63,816 bases of DNA from a virus. Location of the stretch: positions 1-63,816 of the IMG/VR virus record IMGVR_UViG_3300032224_001028. One strand, 5' to 3'. A program made the translations under genes and the position numbers. The notes beneath the pieces are model-generated. The model had not been told where the DNA came from. It did not search any database and worked only from the letters and a program-made list of their open reading frames with translations. Positions 9,316 to 18,104 of the stretch are shown piece by piece. Every line of letters begins with the position of its first letter. Within the stretch, counting starts at the first letter, position 1.

Positions 9316-10329
9316 ATGGACGAAACGGAAGTGACTCCGGCGCAAGCCGAGCAACCTAACGCCACTACAACTAATTCAGGGGAGGCTCCAAAAGAGAATC
9401 CTGCTGAATCGTCGTTAAGCGTGGATGCACTTGATGCGGTTGGCTACGAAAAACTCCTAAAAGATTTAGACGTCTCCAAGGATGAAAAACCACCCGCCGA
9501 GGTAAAGGCTGAAGCAGAACAAGTAAAAGAAGAGACGGTTCCGGAGGAACCCCAAAAAGAAGAATCCACCAAGGTAGATGAGCCTGAAGATACCGAGGAT
9601 CCCAATAAGCTACCCGAACGGGTGCGAGTCGGAAACTGGTCAGAGGTAGAACGAAAGGCGATTGCTCTCAGGGCGAGAAACCCTGACATGTCACTTGACG
9701 AGGCACTTGCCAAAATCAAGGGAAATGAGCCTGAAAAGGCTGAAGAAACCAAGCAATCAGTACCTTCACTCGATGAAGTGGAGGCTCAGGTTGCAAAGGT
9801 TAAAGCAGATCGCAAACAGGCACTTAAGGACTTGGACTTCGAAAAATTGGGAGATCTGGACGAAACTCTTGACGGACTTAGGGAGAAACAGGCGCAACTT
9901 CGAGAATCCGCCAAGGAAGCAGAAGTTGAAGCCCGTGCAAGCTACCAAAGGTCAGTCGAGGATTCGAAGCGGAAAGCAGTCTCTTTTTATCCTGACACTA
10001 CCAACAAAGAATCTCAGTTGGTGCGCCGGATGGTGGAAATTGATAATGCTCTTAAAGAGCAGGATAACCCACTTTACTATTCCGCCGATAAGCCTTTCAA
10101 GATCGCTCAAATGGCCGGAAACGACTTGGGAATCGCTCCCAAGGATCCTAACCGGAAGGTTGAGAAGGTCGTCACCCCAGCCCCATCAAGTGCATCCCGC
10201 AAAGCGATACAAACCCCAATAGCGAGTGGAAACGCTCGCTCAAACGGGAGCAGTATCAAATCGTTGGAAACTGTACTCGACGGGATTAGTGACGAAGAAG
10301 CCTTCCGGTCTTTGATCGGCAAGATCTAA
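9316..10329 (+). CDS. scaffolding protein
   Basis: 337 aa, strongly acidic in the first 130 residues, Glu/Lys/Ala-rich and coiled-coil-like in the centre, and basic near the end, without a globular enzyme motif. This is the usual make-up of a phage scaffold, which guides procapsid assembly and then leaves. It lies immediately upstream of the major capsid gene, the standard position. A TTGACA promoter candidate precedes it. Confidence 0.75.
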   Translation: MDETEVTPAQAEQPNATTTNSGEAPKENPAESSLSVDALDAVGYEKLLKDLDVSKDEKPPAEVKAEAEQVKEETVPEEPQKEESTKVDEPEDTEDPNKLPERVRVGNWSEVERKAIALRARNPDMSLDEALAKIKGNEPEKAEETKQSVPSLDEVEAQVAKVKADRKQALKDLDFEKLGDLDETLDGLREKQAQLRESAKEAEVEARASYQRSVEDSKRKAVSFYPDTTNKESQLVRRMVEIDNALKEQDNPLYYSADKPFKIAQMAGNDLGIAPKDPNRKVEKVVTPAPSSASRKAIQTPIASGNARSNGSSIKSLETVLDGISDEEAFRSLIGKI

Positions 10330-10340
10330 GTTACTAATTC

Positions 10341-10378
10341 GGGGCGATAGCCCCAGTCAGCAGTCTCCGGCTACTGCT
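10341..10378 (+). promoter_or_regulatory. two tandem hairpins in the capsid gene leader
   Basis: GGGGC-GATA-GCCCC (10341-10354) and AGCAGT-N8-ACTGCT (10359-10378) lie between scaffold and capsid genes. No T-run follows, so they are more likely mRNA processing, stability or partial attenuation elements than full terminators. A strong AGGAGG (10393-10398) follows, 8 bases before the capsid ATG. Confidence 0.5.
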
Positions 10379-10406
10379 CCCTCCAAAAGAATAGGAGGAT
10401 ACGACT

Positions 10407-11906
10407 ATGGCATCAGCATTTAACCTTAGCGTTCCTAATGTAAATCTAACGTCCGAGCTTAACGCTCAGACGACTAACAGTGATTTTCTCCCTAAACTTT
10501 GGAAGAAGGGTGTGCAGATTAGCGAGGCTCAGGAGGATTACTTCAATGATTTTGAAGGTGGTTCTCAGAACTCTCCTATTATGTCTGTCACCGATCTTGC
10601 CAAAGGCGCAGGGCAGAAAATCACCTTCCGGACAATGGCCCAGTTGTTCGGTGACGGTGTTCAGGGCGACGAGATCGTAGGATCGAACGTCGAAGAGTTC
10701 CGAGTTGGGAGCTATACGCTCTCGGTCGATTACCTCCGGCATGCGGTTTCCTACAACATCCGGACAGAAGATCAAACCGGTTTGATGACCGAACTCAAGT
10801 CCAGCATCCCCAACTTGTTGGGTAACTGGCTTGGACGGAAAAAAACCGAACGTCTCCTGAAAATGTTCATCCACAAAGGCAACGCTGAAAACACCGTTCG
10901 CCCTAACAACAAAGCTAACACAGACGCACTTCGTTCTGCTGATACTTTGACTATGGATGCAATTACAACCTTCGGACAGCAGATGAGAACCCGTGGCGCA
11001 AAACCCGCCATGGTCGGCAAAGTCGGTAAAAATACCGTTAATGCCTTCACGTTTGTATCTACTGGCGAAGGATTGTTGTCGCTGAGAAACTCAGCCGACT
11101 ACAAACAAGCTACCCGTGATGCGGGGATCCGTGGTGACGAGAACTACATCTTTAAGGGTGGGTTCGCAAACATCAACGGCCACGTAATCCGGTCTTATGA
11201 CCCGATTGATCACGACGGATGGGGGCCGGTTGGCTCTCCTCTGAATCCTAAGGCTTACTTGGGTGCTGATCTCACCACTGCTCCGACTGCTTCCTTCGGT
11301 TTGAAGGGTGGCGGATCGACTTCTGCTGGTGATAAGACTGGGCCTAAGTACTTCGAGTTCTTCTCGAATTACGCCTACAAATGGTCGCCGGATGATGCTC
11401 TAAGTGCTGGAAGTGACGCAAAATACGTCCTCATTTATAACCTTTCGGGTACAAATGCTGGAAAGTATTGCCTCTATTCCTACACGACGAACAACGGAAA
11501 CCAACTCACGATCACAGGCGCACTTAAGACTACCGCCGAGTCTGCCGGAACCTATCTGAAGGCAACTATCGGTTCGGTATCTGCTGACGCCTCGACTGGT
11601 GTGTGGGCGAATGCCAACATTAGCCGGCAACACCCCGTTGGATCCTTAATTGTTGAAACTAACAGTTATGGTGTTCCGATTGGTCGTACCGTGGTTCTCG
11701 GAGCTTCCTCGGCCCTTCGTGGCTACGGACGCTTCACGAACGAGCGTACCGAAGAAATGTTCGACGGTGATTTCATCCGCAAGGTGTATATCACTTCGAT
11801 CTTCGGTCAGACTCCGTTCCAACGTCCCGACGGGCGTTACCCGAACTATGCAGTCGTAGAACATGCGATTGCCTACGCCGGTCTGAACCTCCCAGTGATC
11901 AGCTAA
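10407..11906 (+). CDS. major capsid protein, N4 gp56-like family
   Basis: 499 aa. The N-terminal third has the family pattern: the F-E-G-G turn near residue 50, M-S-V-T-D-L-A-K-G-A-G-Q then I-T-F, G-D-G-V-Q-G-D near residue 85, and a D-Y-L-R-H-A-V segment near 110. These match N4 gp56-type capsid proteins. The gene has an optimal AGGAGG, is preceded by the scaffold gene and is followed by a strong terminator, as expected for the most abundant virion protein. The Gly/Ser/Thr-rich middle (residues 270-400) may be a surface insertion. Confidence 0.85.
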   Translation: MASAFNLSVPNVNLTSELNAQTTNSDFLPKLWKKGVQISEAQEDYFNDFEGGSQNSPIMSVTDLAKGAGQKITFRTMAQLFGDGVQGDEIVGSNVEEFRVGSYTLSVDYLRHAVSYNIRTEDQTGLMTELKSSIPNLLGNWLGRKKTERLLKMFIHKGNAENTVRPNNKANTDALRSADTLTMDAITTFGQQMRTRGAKPAMVGKVGKNTVNAFTFVSTGEGLLSLRNSADYKQATRDAGIRGDENYIFKGGFANINGHVIRSYDPIDHDGWGPVGSPLNPKAYLGADLTTAPTASFGLKGGGSTSAGDKTGPKYFEFFSNYAYKWSPDDALSAGSDAKYVLIYNLSGTNAGKYCLYSYTTNNGNQLTITGALKTTAESAGTYLKATIGSVSADASTGVWANANISRQHPVGSLIVETNSYGVPIGRTVVLGASSALRGYGRFTNERTEEMFDGDFIRKVYITSIFGQTPFQRPDGRYPNYAVVEHAIAYAGLNLPVIS

Positions 11907-11931
11907 TAGACTGAAAAACTAAATCGTTGTA

Positions 11932-11972
11932 CCCCGCCTAGACGTAAAAATCTAGGCGGGGGCAACTTTTAA
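11932..11972 (+). terminator. rho-independent terminator after capsid gene
   Basis: A perfect 11-bp stem, CCCCGCCTAGA (11932-11942) with TCTAGGCGGGG (11951-11961), has an 8-base loop and is followed by a short T-run (TTTT at 11967-11970). It is the strongest hairpin noticed in the window. Confidence 0.85.
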
Positions 11973-11974
11973 CA

Positions 11975-12262
11975 ATGAAAGCAATTCTCTACATCTCAGG
12001 AGTTTCCCGCACAATTCACGGGCCTATTACCTATCTAAACGGGAAATCTCAAAGAGAGTACACATTTACTTGGTCTGAGGCTTATCAGAAGCACATCCTA
12101 AACGGTAAGGAGATTGGGATTGAGGATAATTCAATCATCCTAGATCTAGCGACCTCAGAGGAAATCACTTACCAGAAGGCAGTTGTCATGCTCTTGGACG
12201 AACCCAAGGAGGCCGTAGAAGAGGCTCCTAAGCGCAAGAAAGCAGTCAAAAATGACAGTTAA
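11975..12262 (+). CDS. small protein between capsid and adaptor genes, unknown
   Basis: 95 aa with a mixed beta/alpha N-terminus and a Lys/Glu-rich tail. No domain was recognised. It overlaps the next gene by 11 bases. In podoviruses this position often holds a head decoration or head-completion protein, but nothing in the sequence proves that. Confidence 0.65.
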   Translation: MKAILYISGVSRTIHGPITYLNGKSQREYTFTWSEAYQKHILNGKEIGIEDNSIILDLATSEEITYQKAVVMLLDEPKEAVEEAPKRKKAVKNDS

Positions 12263-12938
12263 AACCGTTTTTGACGATCTTTGGGGCAACTGGGGATTCG
12301 AAGCTGAAACAAACGTAACGGCATTCCTGAGGGATCGTACCGTAAATACCCTTAATTCGGCCATGCAACTCATTTGGTCAAACGCCAAAGAGATGTCTTA
12401 TTTCGCCCGTGAAACTATTACCGTGACTGTAAATAGCTCAGGGGTTGCTACTTTAGACGATAACATACAAACAGTAATCGGGCCGGTTCGGGTGGCTTCA
12501 ACAAGCCAACCGCTTTTACAGATTTCCAGCAGGGGAGCATACGAACGTTTTGGACTTCTCTTTGGGGATTCTCCTACGATTTCATCTGGAATACCACAAT
12601 TCTACTTTCTTGAGGAGAATCGTCAGGCCTCGGCAGATTCGGTAAGACTGCGGATCCTGACCGTACCGGCCCCGACATCTACCGCAAGCATTTCAGTGGA
12701 CGTCATTAAACAGCCCACACGTTATTCCTATTCCGATTATGACTCACAAACCGTTATTGCAGTGCCACATAACTACGAGGCAATCCTGCTTCCGGTAGTC
12801 CGTAAGCTGGGTCTAGGTACTAGGTTCTTTGTAGATAAAGGGCGTGAATCGTTTGTTGAGCAGGACTACCAAAATGCTCTTGCCGTGCTTTCCGGAACGT
12901 CGCCGAGAGTTACGCCAAAGGAGGCAAAGGCAAAATGA
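12252..12938 (+). CDS. head-tail adaptor, tail-tubular-A-like
   Basis: 228 aa. The helical N-terminus, beta-rich middle and Y-E-A-I-L-L-P-V-V-R-K-L helix near residue 180 resemble the small adaptor or gatekeeper proteins that dock under the portal (T7 gp11-like size and position after the capsid gene). This is inferred from order, length and general pattern and not from a decisive motif. The start codon overlaps the upstream gene and the end overlaps the next gene (ATGA). Confidence 0.55.
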   Translation: MTVKTVFDDLWGNWGFEAETNVTAFLRDRTVNTLNSAMQLIWSNAKEMSYFARETITVTVNSSGVATLDDNIQTVIGPVRVASTSQPLLQISSRGAYERFGLLFGDSPTISSGIPQFYFLEENRQASADSVRLRILTVPAPTSTASISVDVIKQPTRYSYSDYDSQTVIAVPHNYEAILLPVVRKLGLGTRFFVDKGRESFVEQDYQNALAVLSGTSPRVTPKEAKAK

Positions 12939-13786
12939 ACTCAGCCCAGTTAGCCCAGCGTCTCGTTCGATTCACGCCGGCCAAGGACGTAGCTTTACTT
13001 ACGGTTGAGGATGCGATCCGGTTCGTTGATATTATCAACTCCGGACTTTCGGCTTATCACCTAAGGACTCCTCCAAACTATCGTCATGCAAACGCTAGTG
13101 TGACGCTTCCGGCCCCTATTACAGCCTCATTTGGACTAACAAACGGTAGTCAAAACTTCACCGGCTACACTGCGACTGCTAGCCAAGAGGGATCCTCGGT
13201 TTTGTTTGCAGACAAGAACGATCCCCAACAAATCGTAAGCACAAACCAGTTTCTAGCAAGCTGGGGTGGAAGTACTGGTACTATGAACGGGACGATCTAC
13301 GGGGATGCAATTCAACTTCCATCCGGTGTAGCTAGGGTTGTCACGCATCCCACAATTAACGGGAACGTGCTGAAGAGGGAAGATGCCGAAATCTGGCTGA
13401 GTCCAACGGCAATCGGAAAGCCCTACGCCTATAAGCTAGAGGCAGTTGGATCTATCGGTGGTGCATTTCCTCCATTCTATCTGCGTGTTCACCCGCTTCC
13501 AGAGACGTCTTATATTGTGTCGATTACAGTAGAACTTGAGCCTTCTCAGTTAGTTATTACCGATCTTTCGGCTCAGACAACAATTCCAGTACGAAATGGT
13601 CATGTTGCTTCATTCCTTTTGCCTATTTGCGAAGGGGAGCTAGCGATGAGCGAGTTATGGAACTCCGAGTTTTCTAAAGATGGAGTCATGAAGAGATACG
13701 AGAATGCAATAATCGGACTCGGCCAACTTGAGTCTAATGACATGGCTTCTCCGGCAAACAGGGTGAAGTCTGCGAGGGGCTACTAA
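12935..13786 (+). CDS. tail or head-completion structural protein
   Basis: 283 aa, with an N-terminal helical segment and then long Ser/Thr/Pro/Gly-rich beta-like sequence. No enzyme motif was seen. Translational coupling (ATGA) to the adaptor gene suggests the two work in the same neck or tail structure. It is far shorter than T7-type tail tubular protein B (about 790 aa), so that name is not used. Confidence 0.55.
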   Translation: MNSAQLAQRLVRFTPAKDVALLTVEDAIRFVDIINSGLSAYHLRTPPNYRHANASVTLPAPITASFGLTNGSQNFTGYTATASQEGSSVLFADKNDPQQIVSTNQFLASWGGSTGTMNGTIYGDAIQLPSGVARVVTHPTINGNVLKREDAEIWLSPTAIGKPYAYKLEAVGSIGGAFPPFYLRVHPLPETSYIVSITVELEPSQLVITDLSAQTTIPVRNGHVASFLLPICEGELAMSELWNSEFSKDGVMKRYENAIIGLGQLESNDMASPANRVKSARGY

Positions 13787-13787
13787 A

Positions 13788-14480
13788 ATGGAAAACATCA
13801 TCCCTCTTTCAGACCTAGATAATCTAATCACTGAAACGATTCAGCAGATTAAGGTTGGTATTGTTGGTGCAAGGCAGTACGCAATCGCTGAACTTCCTGA
13901 GAAGGTTGATTTTGAGATGAACCTAGTAAGGGGATGGCAGGATTCGTCTTACGCACTTCAAAAGACAACGGCCAAAACGGGTTCGGCTAACCAAAACCAG
14001 ACATCAAACAATACAGGAAACCAGAACCAGACCAACACGGATACCGGAAGCACGAACCGAAACAGGACTGGATCTGAAAATAGGAACGAGAATCGGAACG
14101 AAAACCGGAACGAGAATAGGAACGAGAATAGGAACGAAAACCGGAACGAGAATAGGAACGAGAATAGGAACGAAAACCGGAACGAGAATAGGAACGAGAA
14201 TAGGAATGAGAATAGGAATGAAAACAAAAATGAGAATCGGAACGAAAACCGGAACGAAAACCGGAACGAGAACAAAAATGAGAATCGGAACGAAAACCGG
14301 AACGAGAACCGGAACGAGAACAAAAATGAGAATCGGAACGAAAACAAGAACGAAAACCGGAACGAGAACAAAAACGAGAACCGGAATGAGAACCGGAACG
14401 AGAATAGGAACGAGAACAAGAACTCAAACCAGAACAATAATTATGTTTACGGACAAGCTGACGGGATAATGGGGAACTAG
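13788..14480 (+). CDS. protein with a long Asn-Glu-Asn-Arg/Lys repeat tract
   Basis: 230 aa. The first ~65 residues are a normal-looking domain (I-I-P-L-S-D-L-D-N-L-I start, L-P-E-K-V-D-F-E-M near residues 41-49) faintly like DUF2589-type proteins. Residues ~65-95 are Asn/Gln/Thr-rich, and ~97-215 consist of about 28 copies of N-E-N-R or N-E-N-K. The tract comes from a 12-base repeat, so gain or loss of units keeps the frame. The minus-strand frames through it are repeat shadows. Position among tail genes suggests a flexible virion or assembly protein; the function is unknown. Confidence 0.7.
   Translation: MENIIPLSDLDNLITETIQQIKVGIVGARQYAIAELPEKVDFEMNLVRGWQDSSYALQKTTAKTGSANQNQTSNNTGNQNQTNTDTGSTNRNRTGSENRNENRNENRNENRNENRNENRNENRNENRNENRNENRNENRNENRNENKNENRNENRNENRNENKNENRNENRNENRNENKNENRNENKNENRNENKNENRNENRNENRNENKNSNQNNNYVYGQADGIMGN
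14080..14430. repeat. 12-base tandem repeat (NENR/NENK codons)
   Basis: The unit is close to AACGARAAYMGG and occurs about 28 times with scattered third-position changes. It is entirely coding and in frame. The accumulated synonymous differences suggest that the tract has been maintained and is not a very recent expansion. Confidence 0.9.
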
Positions 14481-14491
14481 AGGATAAATAT

Positions 14492-15061
14492 ATGGATGGA
14501 AACGATTACGTCTTAAAAAGCGAAAACCTTCAAAATCAGGATACTCAGACGAGTACTGCCACAAGCACTTCTACTAGCACTGGAACGAGTACAGGAACGA
14601 GTACAGGAACCAGTACAGGAACGAGTACAGGAACCAGTACAGGAACGAGTACCGGAACTAGCACAGGAACGAGTACCGGAACCAGCACAGGAACGAGTAC
14701 CGGAACCAGCACAGTAACGAGTACCGGAACCAGCACAGGAACGAGTACCGGAACCAGCACAGGAACGAGTACCGGAACCAGCACAGGAACGAGTACCGGA
14801 ACTAGCACAGGAACGAGTACCGGAACCAGCACAGGAACGAGTACCGGAACTAGCACAGGAACGAGTACCGGAACTACCACCGGAACCAACACGGGAACCG
14901 AAACGGAAAGTCGTAGCGGATCCGCTAGCACAACTTTGTCTAAGACTGATTCTGGTGTTCAAAATAGCAATTCAAACTCAAACGAGAACGCTACTGAGTC
15001 CGAAAGGGCCAATCTCGCTTGCGTATGCAAGTTCTCGGTAGCAATTAGAGGAGGGTTATGA
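14492..15061 (+). CDS. protein with a long Gly-Thr-Ser-Thr repeat tract
   Basis: 189 aa. A short N-terminus (~25 residues) leads into about 27 G-T-S-T units, then a polar tail ending in a Cys-containing segment (A-C-V-C-K-F near residue 178). Like its left neighbour it rests on a 12-base in-frame repeat, but with different composition. The end overlaps the tail fibre gene (ATGA). A flexible, possibly O-glycosylatable Ser/Thr stalk is conceivable given the phage's glycosyltransferase, but this is inference. Confidence 0.7.
   Translation: MDGNDYVLKSENLQNQDTQTSTATSTSTSTGTSTGTSTGTSTGTSTGTSTGTSTGTSTGTSTGTSTGTSTGTSTVTSTGTSTGTSTGTSTGTSTGTSTGTSTGTSTGTSTGTSTGTSTGTSTGTSTGTTTGTNTGTETESRSGSASTTLSKTDSGVQNSNSNSNENATESERANLACVCKFSVAIRGGL
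14560..14900. repeat. 12-base tandem repeat (GTST codons)
   Basis: The unit is close to GGAACGAGTACC alternating with GGAACCAGCACA, giving a 24-base higher-order period. It is coding and in frame. It is not a CRISPR array, because there are no spacers. Confidence 0.9.
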
Positions 15062-17850
15062 GCCTAAATACAACCGTACCAACGAACATCAATGACACCT
15101 ATGCAGTGCCGTCTTTGCCAGTTGAAAATATCTCAAACAAAGAAGATAAGGCAAACAAGGGCATAGCGAACGGGTACGCTCCTTTAGACGGAACTGGCAA
15201 AGTACCTGAAGCAAATCTTCCGGCTATTGATGTTTCTGGTCAGATTGCAACCCACAACTCCGCAACCACATCAGTTCACGGAATTGCAAATACGGGTGAG
15301 TTGATTCATTCGACTGTTATTGGCCCAAACACAGACAAGGTTGTTACATTTAATGAGTCTGGCGCAAACGGAGCTAATTCAGAAATAGGCGCATGGGGTT
15401 TTGGTGTAGCTGGCAATAATGCAGATGCCTACATCGAGCCAACTGGATTAACCGTAGAGGGTTCTGGAAAATCTATTTTTATCGGATCCGATAAGATTAC
15501 GTTTAACGGGTCAGGCAAAATCCATTTTGGAGGAAATTACGGAGGATCACTCGATCTATCTGGCGGGGGGAATGCAGATCCAAACTATGAAATCTATAAT
15601 GGTGACGGCATGGGAGCAAAAGGCGGGAGTATTGATCTTAGAGGAGGAAACGGAGGACAAGACGGGTGGGCTTCTTCGGGTGGCCTCATTCAGCTTCTCG
15701 GAGCAAACGGTGATGATGGAGTAAGCGGTAGCGCTGGGCAGATTATAATGAATGGGGGCACCCATCAAGGGAACGCTGGAAGCATTATAGCAAACGGAGC
15801 ACCCAACCGTTCAGCAGGGTCATTAAATATGTCGGCGTTCTATAATAATTTTAGTGGTCTTGGTGGAGCGGGTGGATCAATAAATACCTCTGGCGGTACA
15901 TCTGGATCTGGTGGCTCTATTAACTTGTCGGCAGGGGCGAATGAAGACGGAAATAATGGCGGAAGCATTATTGCAACCGCAGGAGAAGGCGGTGGGGCAA
16001 ACGGTGGAACACTTAACATGTCTGGAGGAACATTTAACAACACTTCTGGCGGAAACATAAATACATCTGGCGGTATTGGAGAAAATTCATTTGGCGGATC
16101 AATCAACACCTCAAATGGTGGCGGTTCAATCGATACCTCTAATGGTGGCGGTTCAATTAAAACGGGAGGCACAACCACGGACTATGTAGAAAGAATTGTT
16201 CTTCCTTCATCGTGCGGGGAGTATTCAGGAGACTACATTAATGGACGAACCTTTAGTCCTGATTATTACACACAGAATCCATCATTTCAAGATTGGTTCA
16301 AAGTCAGCAACAACAAAGTACTAATCACTTTAGAATTAGATTCGATGTTCTATTTGCGTGACACTGGGATCGAATATCCTTGGCCTGACGTTTATTTGGC
16401 GAGTTCATCTAATCTGACAAACTGGTCAGCACAAGGACAAATAACAAAAGTTACCGTTTCTGGATTTACTGGCGAATATAGCACTTCCAACGGAGTTTAT
16501 ATTTCTAGTGGGGATGGATATTTTAACAACAACAATGGTTGTATCATCGAATTTTCAGGAACTCAGCCTACGCACATATTGGGAGTTCCAAATCATGATA
16601 CAGGAAGTCAAGCAACTGTTGCGACAAAGGTAGGAGCAAATTGGGTTCTTTCAGCAGGAGTTACGGCAACTTCATTAACGGTAGCTTTGGATACCGGAGT
16701 TCCATCAACGTTCACAGCAACGCTTACCGATAACACAAAAGCTGGCGGATCGATTGTTACGAGTGGTGGAGGTGGATCTATAAATACTGCCGTGGGATAT
16801 ATCGACCTTGGAACACCTACCACAAGGACAAGGCTCAAGAACAGTCTTGTGAATGGGGTAACATCTGTATTGCCATCGACATCTGGAACTCTTGCTCTTC
16901 AAAATCACGTCCACGGCAACATAACTAATACTGGTTCAATAGGCTTTTTGGCTAACAAACCACTAATCACCACAACCAGTGGCGTTGTAACCACGGGAAC
17001 CTTTGGAACTACCGCAAACACCTTCTGCCAAGGTAATGACTCAAGGCTTTCAGACGCAAGAACTCCTGCTTCCCACACTCACGGCAATATAACGAATGAT
17101 GGTAAAGTTCTTGTTCCATACGGAGGAATCCTTTCCGCAACTGGCGTGGATGCAGGATCATTTTCAAATGACACATTCCCAATGATTCAAGGTAGCGGAA
17201 CTGGTGGCGTTATTACTGTACTCAATGGAGTAATTTCAGTTACAAGTGCTGGTAGTGGATATGTGGATGGCGTTGCCACAAAAGCTGGGGGAAGTAGATT
17301 TAACCTAGTAACTCAGTCCACTCAAAACGCCCCCGCAGATTTACCATTAGTCACCACAAGTGGAGGAGTGATCACTACTGGAGCTATCAGACCTTACGTC
17401 ATCACAATGGCTCATAGCTCAATTACATATTCCGCTAACGGATCCGTGCATTACTTTGGAAACTTTAATGATTCAGGGCTATCTGGCCCTTCGCAAAACG
17501 CTGATCAGAAAAACTTTATCCTGCCATACTCCGCTAAACTTGTAGGAGCCGGCCTGACATTCTATTCGCAGGGATCCACTCCTGCAAACACTACCAATAC
17601 TACTCAAGCTACAATAACATACGATATATGTGAGAAAGCGAGCGCAGATTCATCTTCAGTGACAACTACAGGGACAATAATGAGTGCAAATATACACGGC
17701 GCACCAACAGCAAAATGTTTTTCGACGACAGCAACGGGTCTAAACATTCAACTTACTGCCGGAAAACACTATGTAATCAGAATGACTGGTGGACAATTTA
17801 CAACATATCCCTCGCAATTTAGATCCGTACTTATGTTGTGGTTGCAATGA
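15058..17850 (+). CDS. tail fibre, glycine-rich
   Basis: 930 aa. The N-terminus holds a segment common at phage fibre attachment ends (G-I-A-N-G-Y-A-P-L-D-G-T-G-K-V-P near residues 38-53). Residues ~150-385 are Gly/Ser/Asn-rich with repeated G-G-S-I-N-T-S-G-G-type units, suggesting a stacked-turn shaft. The C-terminal third has beta-like sequence with two H-T/V-H-G-N-I-T-N repeats (near 617 and 675). It overlaps the previous gene and the lysis cassette (by 13 bases). Confidence 0.8.
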   Translation: MSLNTTVPTNINDTYAVPSLPVENISNKEDKANKGIANGYAPLDGTGKVPEANLPAIDVSGQIATHNSATTSVHGIANTGELIHSTVIGPNTDKVVTFNESGANGANSEIGAWGFGVAGNNADAYIEPTGLTVEGSGKSIFIGSDKITFNGSGKIHFGGNYGGSLDLSGGGNADPNYEIYNGDGMGAKGGSIDLRGGNGGQDGWASSGGLIQLLGANGDDGVSGSAGQIIMNGGTHQGNAGSIIANGAPNRSAGSLNMSAFYNNFSGLGGAGGSINTSGGTSGSGGSINLSAGANEDGNNGGSIIATAGEGGGANGGTLNMSGGTFNNTSGGNINTSGGIGENSFGGSINTSNGGGSIDTSNGGGSIKTGGTTTDYVERIVLPSSCGEYSGDYINGRTFSPDYYTQNPSFQDWFKVSNNKVLITLELDSMFYLRDTGIEYPWPDVYLASSSNLTNWSAQGQITKVTVSGFTGEYSTSNGVYISSGDGYFNNNNGCIIEFSGTQPTHILGVPNHDTGSQATVATKVGANWVLSAGVTATSLTVALDTGVPSTFTATLTDNTKAGGSIVTSGGGGSINTAVGYIDLGTPTTRTRLKNSLVNGVTSVLPSTSGTLALQNHVHGNITNTGSIGFLANKPLITTTSGVVTTGTFGTTANTFCQGNDSRLSDARTPASHTHGNITNDGKVLVPYGGILSATGVDAGSFSNDTFPMIQGSGTGGVITVLNGVISVTSAGSGYVDGVATKAGGSRFNLVTQSTQNAPADLPLVTTSGGVITTGAIRPYVITMAHSSITYSANGSVHYFGNFNDSGLSGPSQNADQKNFILPYSAKLVGAGLTFYSQGSTPANTTNTTQATITYDICEKASADSSSVTTTGTIMSANIHGAPTAKCFSTTATGLNIQLTAGKHYVIRMTGGQFTTYPSQFRSVLMLWLQ

Positions 17851-18104
17851 GTACTTCCGATAGAAAAAATATATCAGACGTCCGTGAGAGACTGGCTCGT
17901 TTAGAAGAGCGAATCATCACGATTCAGGCCGTACTGGAAAAGAATACATCTGAACTGGCTGAATGGTCGTCAAAGGTATCTGGCCGGATCGACTCCCTAG
18001 AGCGTCTCAAGTCGTATGCTCTTGGTTTTATTGCCTTTGCTTCTCTTGCCCTGAGCCTTACCTACGAATGGGTGAAGATTAAGTTTTGGGGGCAACAACC
18101 ATGA
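17838..18104 (+). CDS. XhlA-like small membrane protein, lysis-associated
   Basis: 88 aa. A charged coiled coil (R-L-A-R-L-E-E-R-I near residues 14-22, continuing to ~55) is followed by one C-terminal membrane segment (about residues 60-80), the layout of haemolysin XhlA/holin-accessory proteins. It starts the lysis cassette, overlapping the fibre gene, and shares an ATGA overlap with the next gene. Confidence 0.65.
   Translation: MVAMSTSDRKNISDVRERLARLEERIITIQAVLEKNTSELAEWSSKVSGRIDSLERLKSYALGFIAFASLALSLTYEWVKIKFWGQQP

Noticed and set aside
14080-14900. CRISPR-like array
   Set aside because: The 12-base units are contiguous and coding, with no spacers or cas genes.
13958-14962. Long minus-strand frames (Phe/Ser- or Val-rich)
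   Set aside because: They are antisense shadows of the two plus-strand 12-base repeat tracts and have no ribosome sites or sensible composition.
15058-17850. Diversity-generating retroelement acting on the fibre
   Set aside because: No reverse transcriptase gene and no template/variable repeat pair were seen anywhere in the window.
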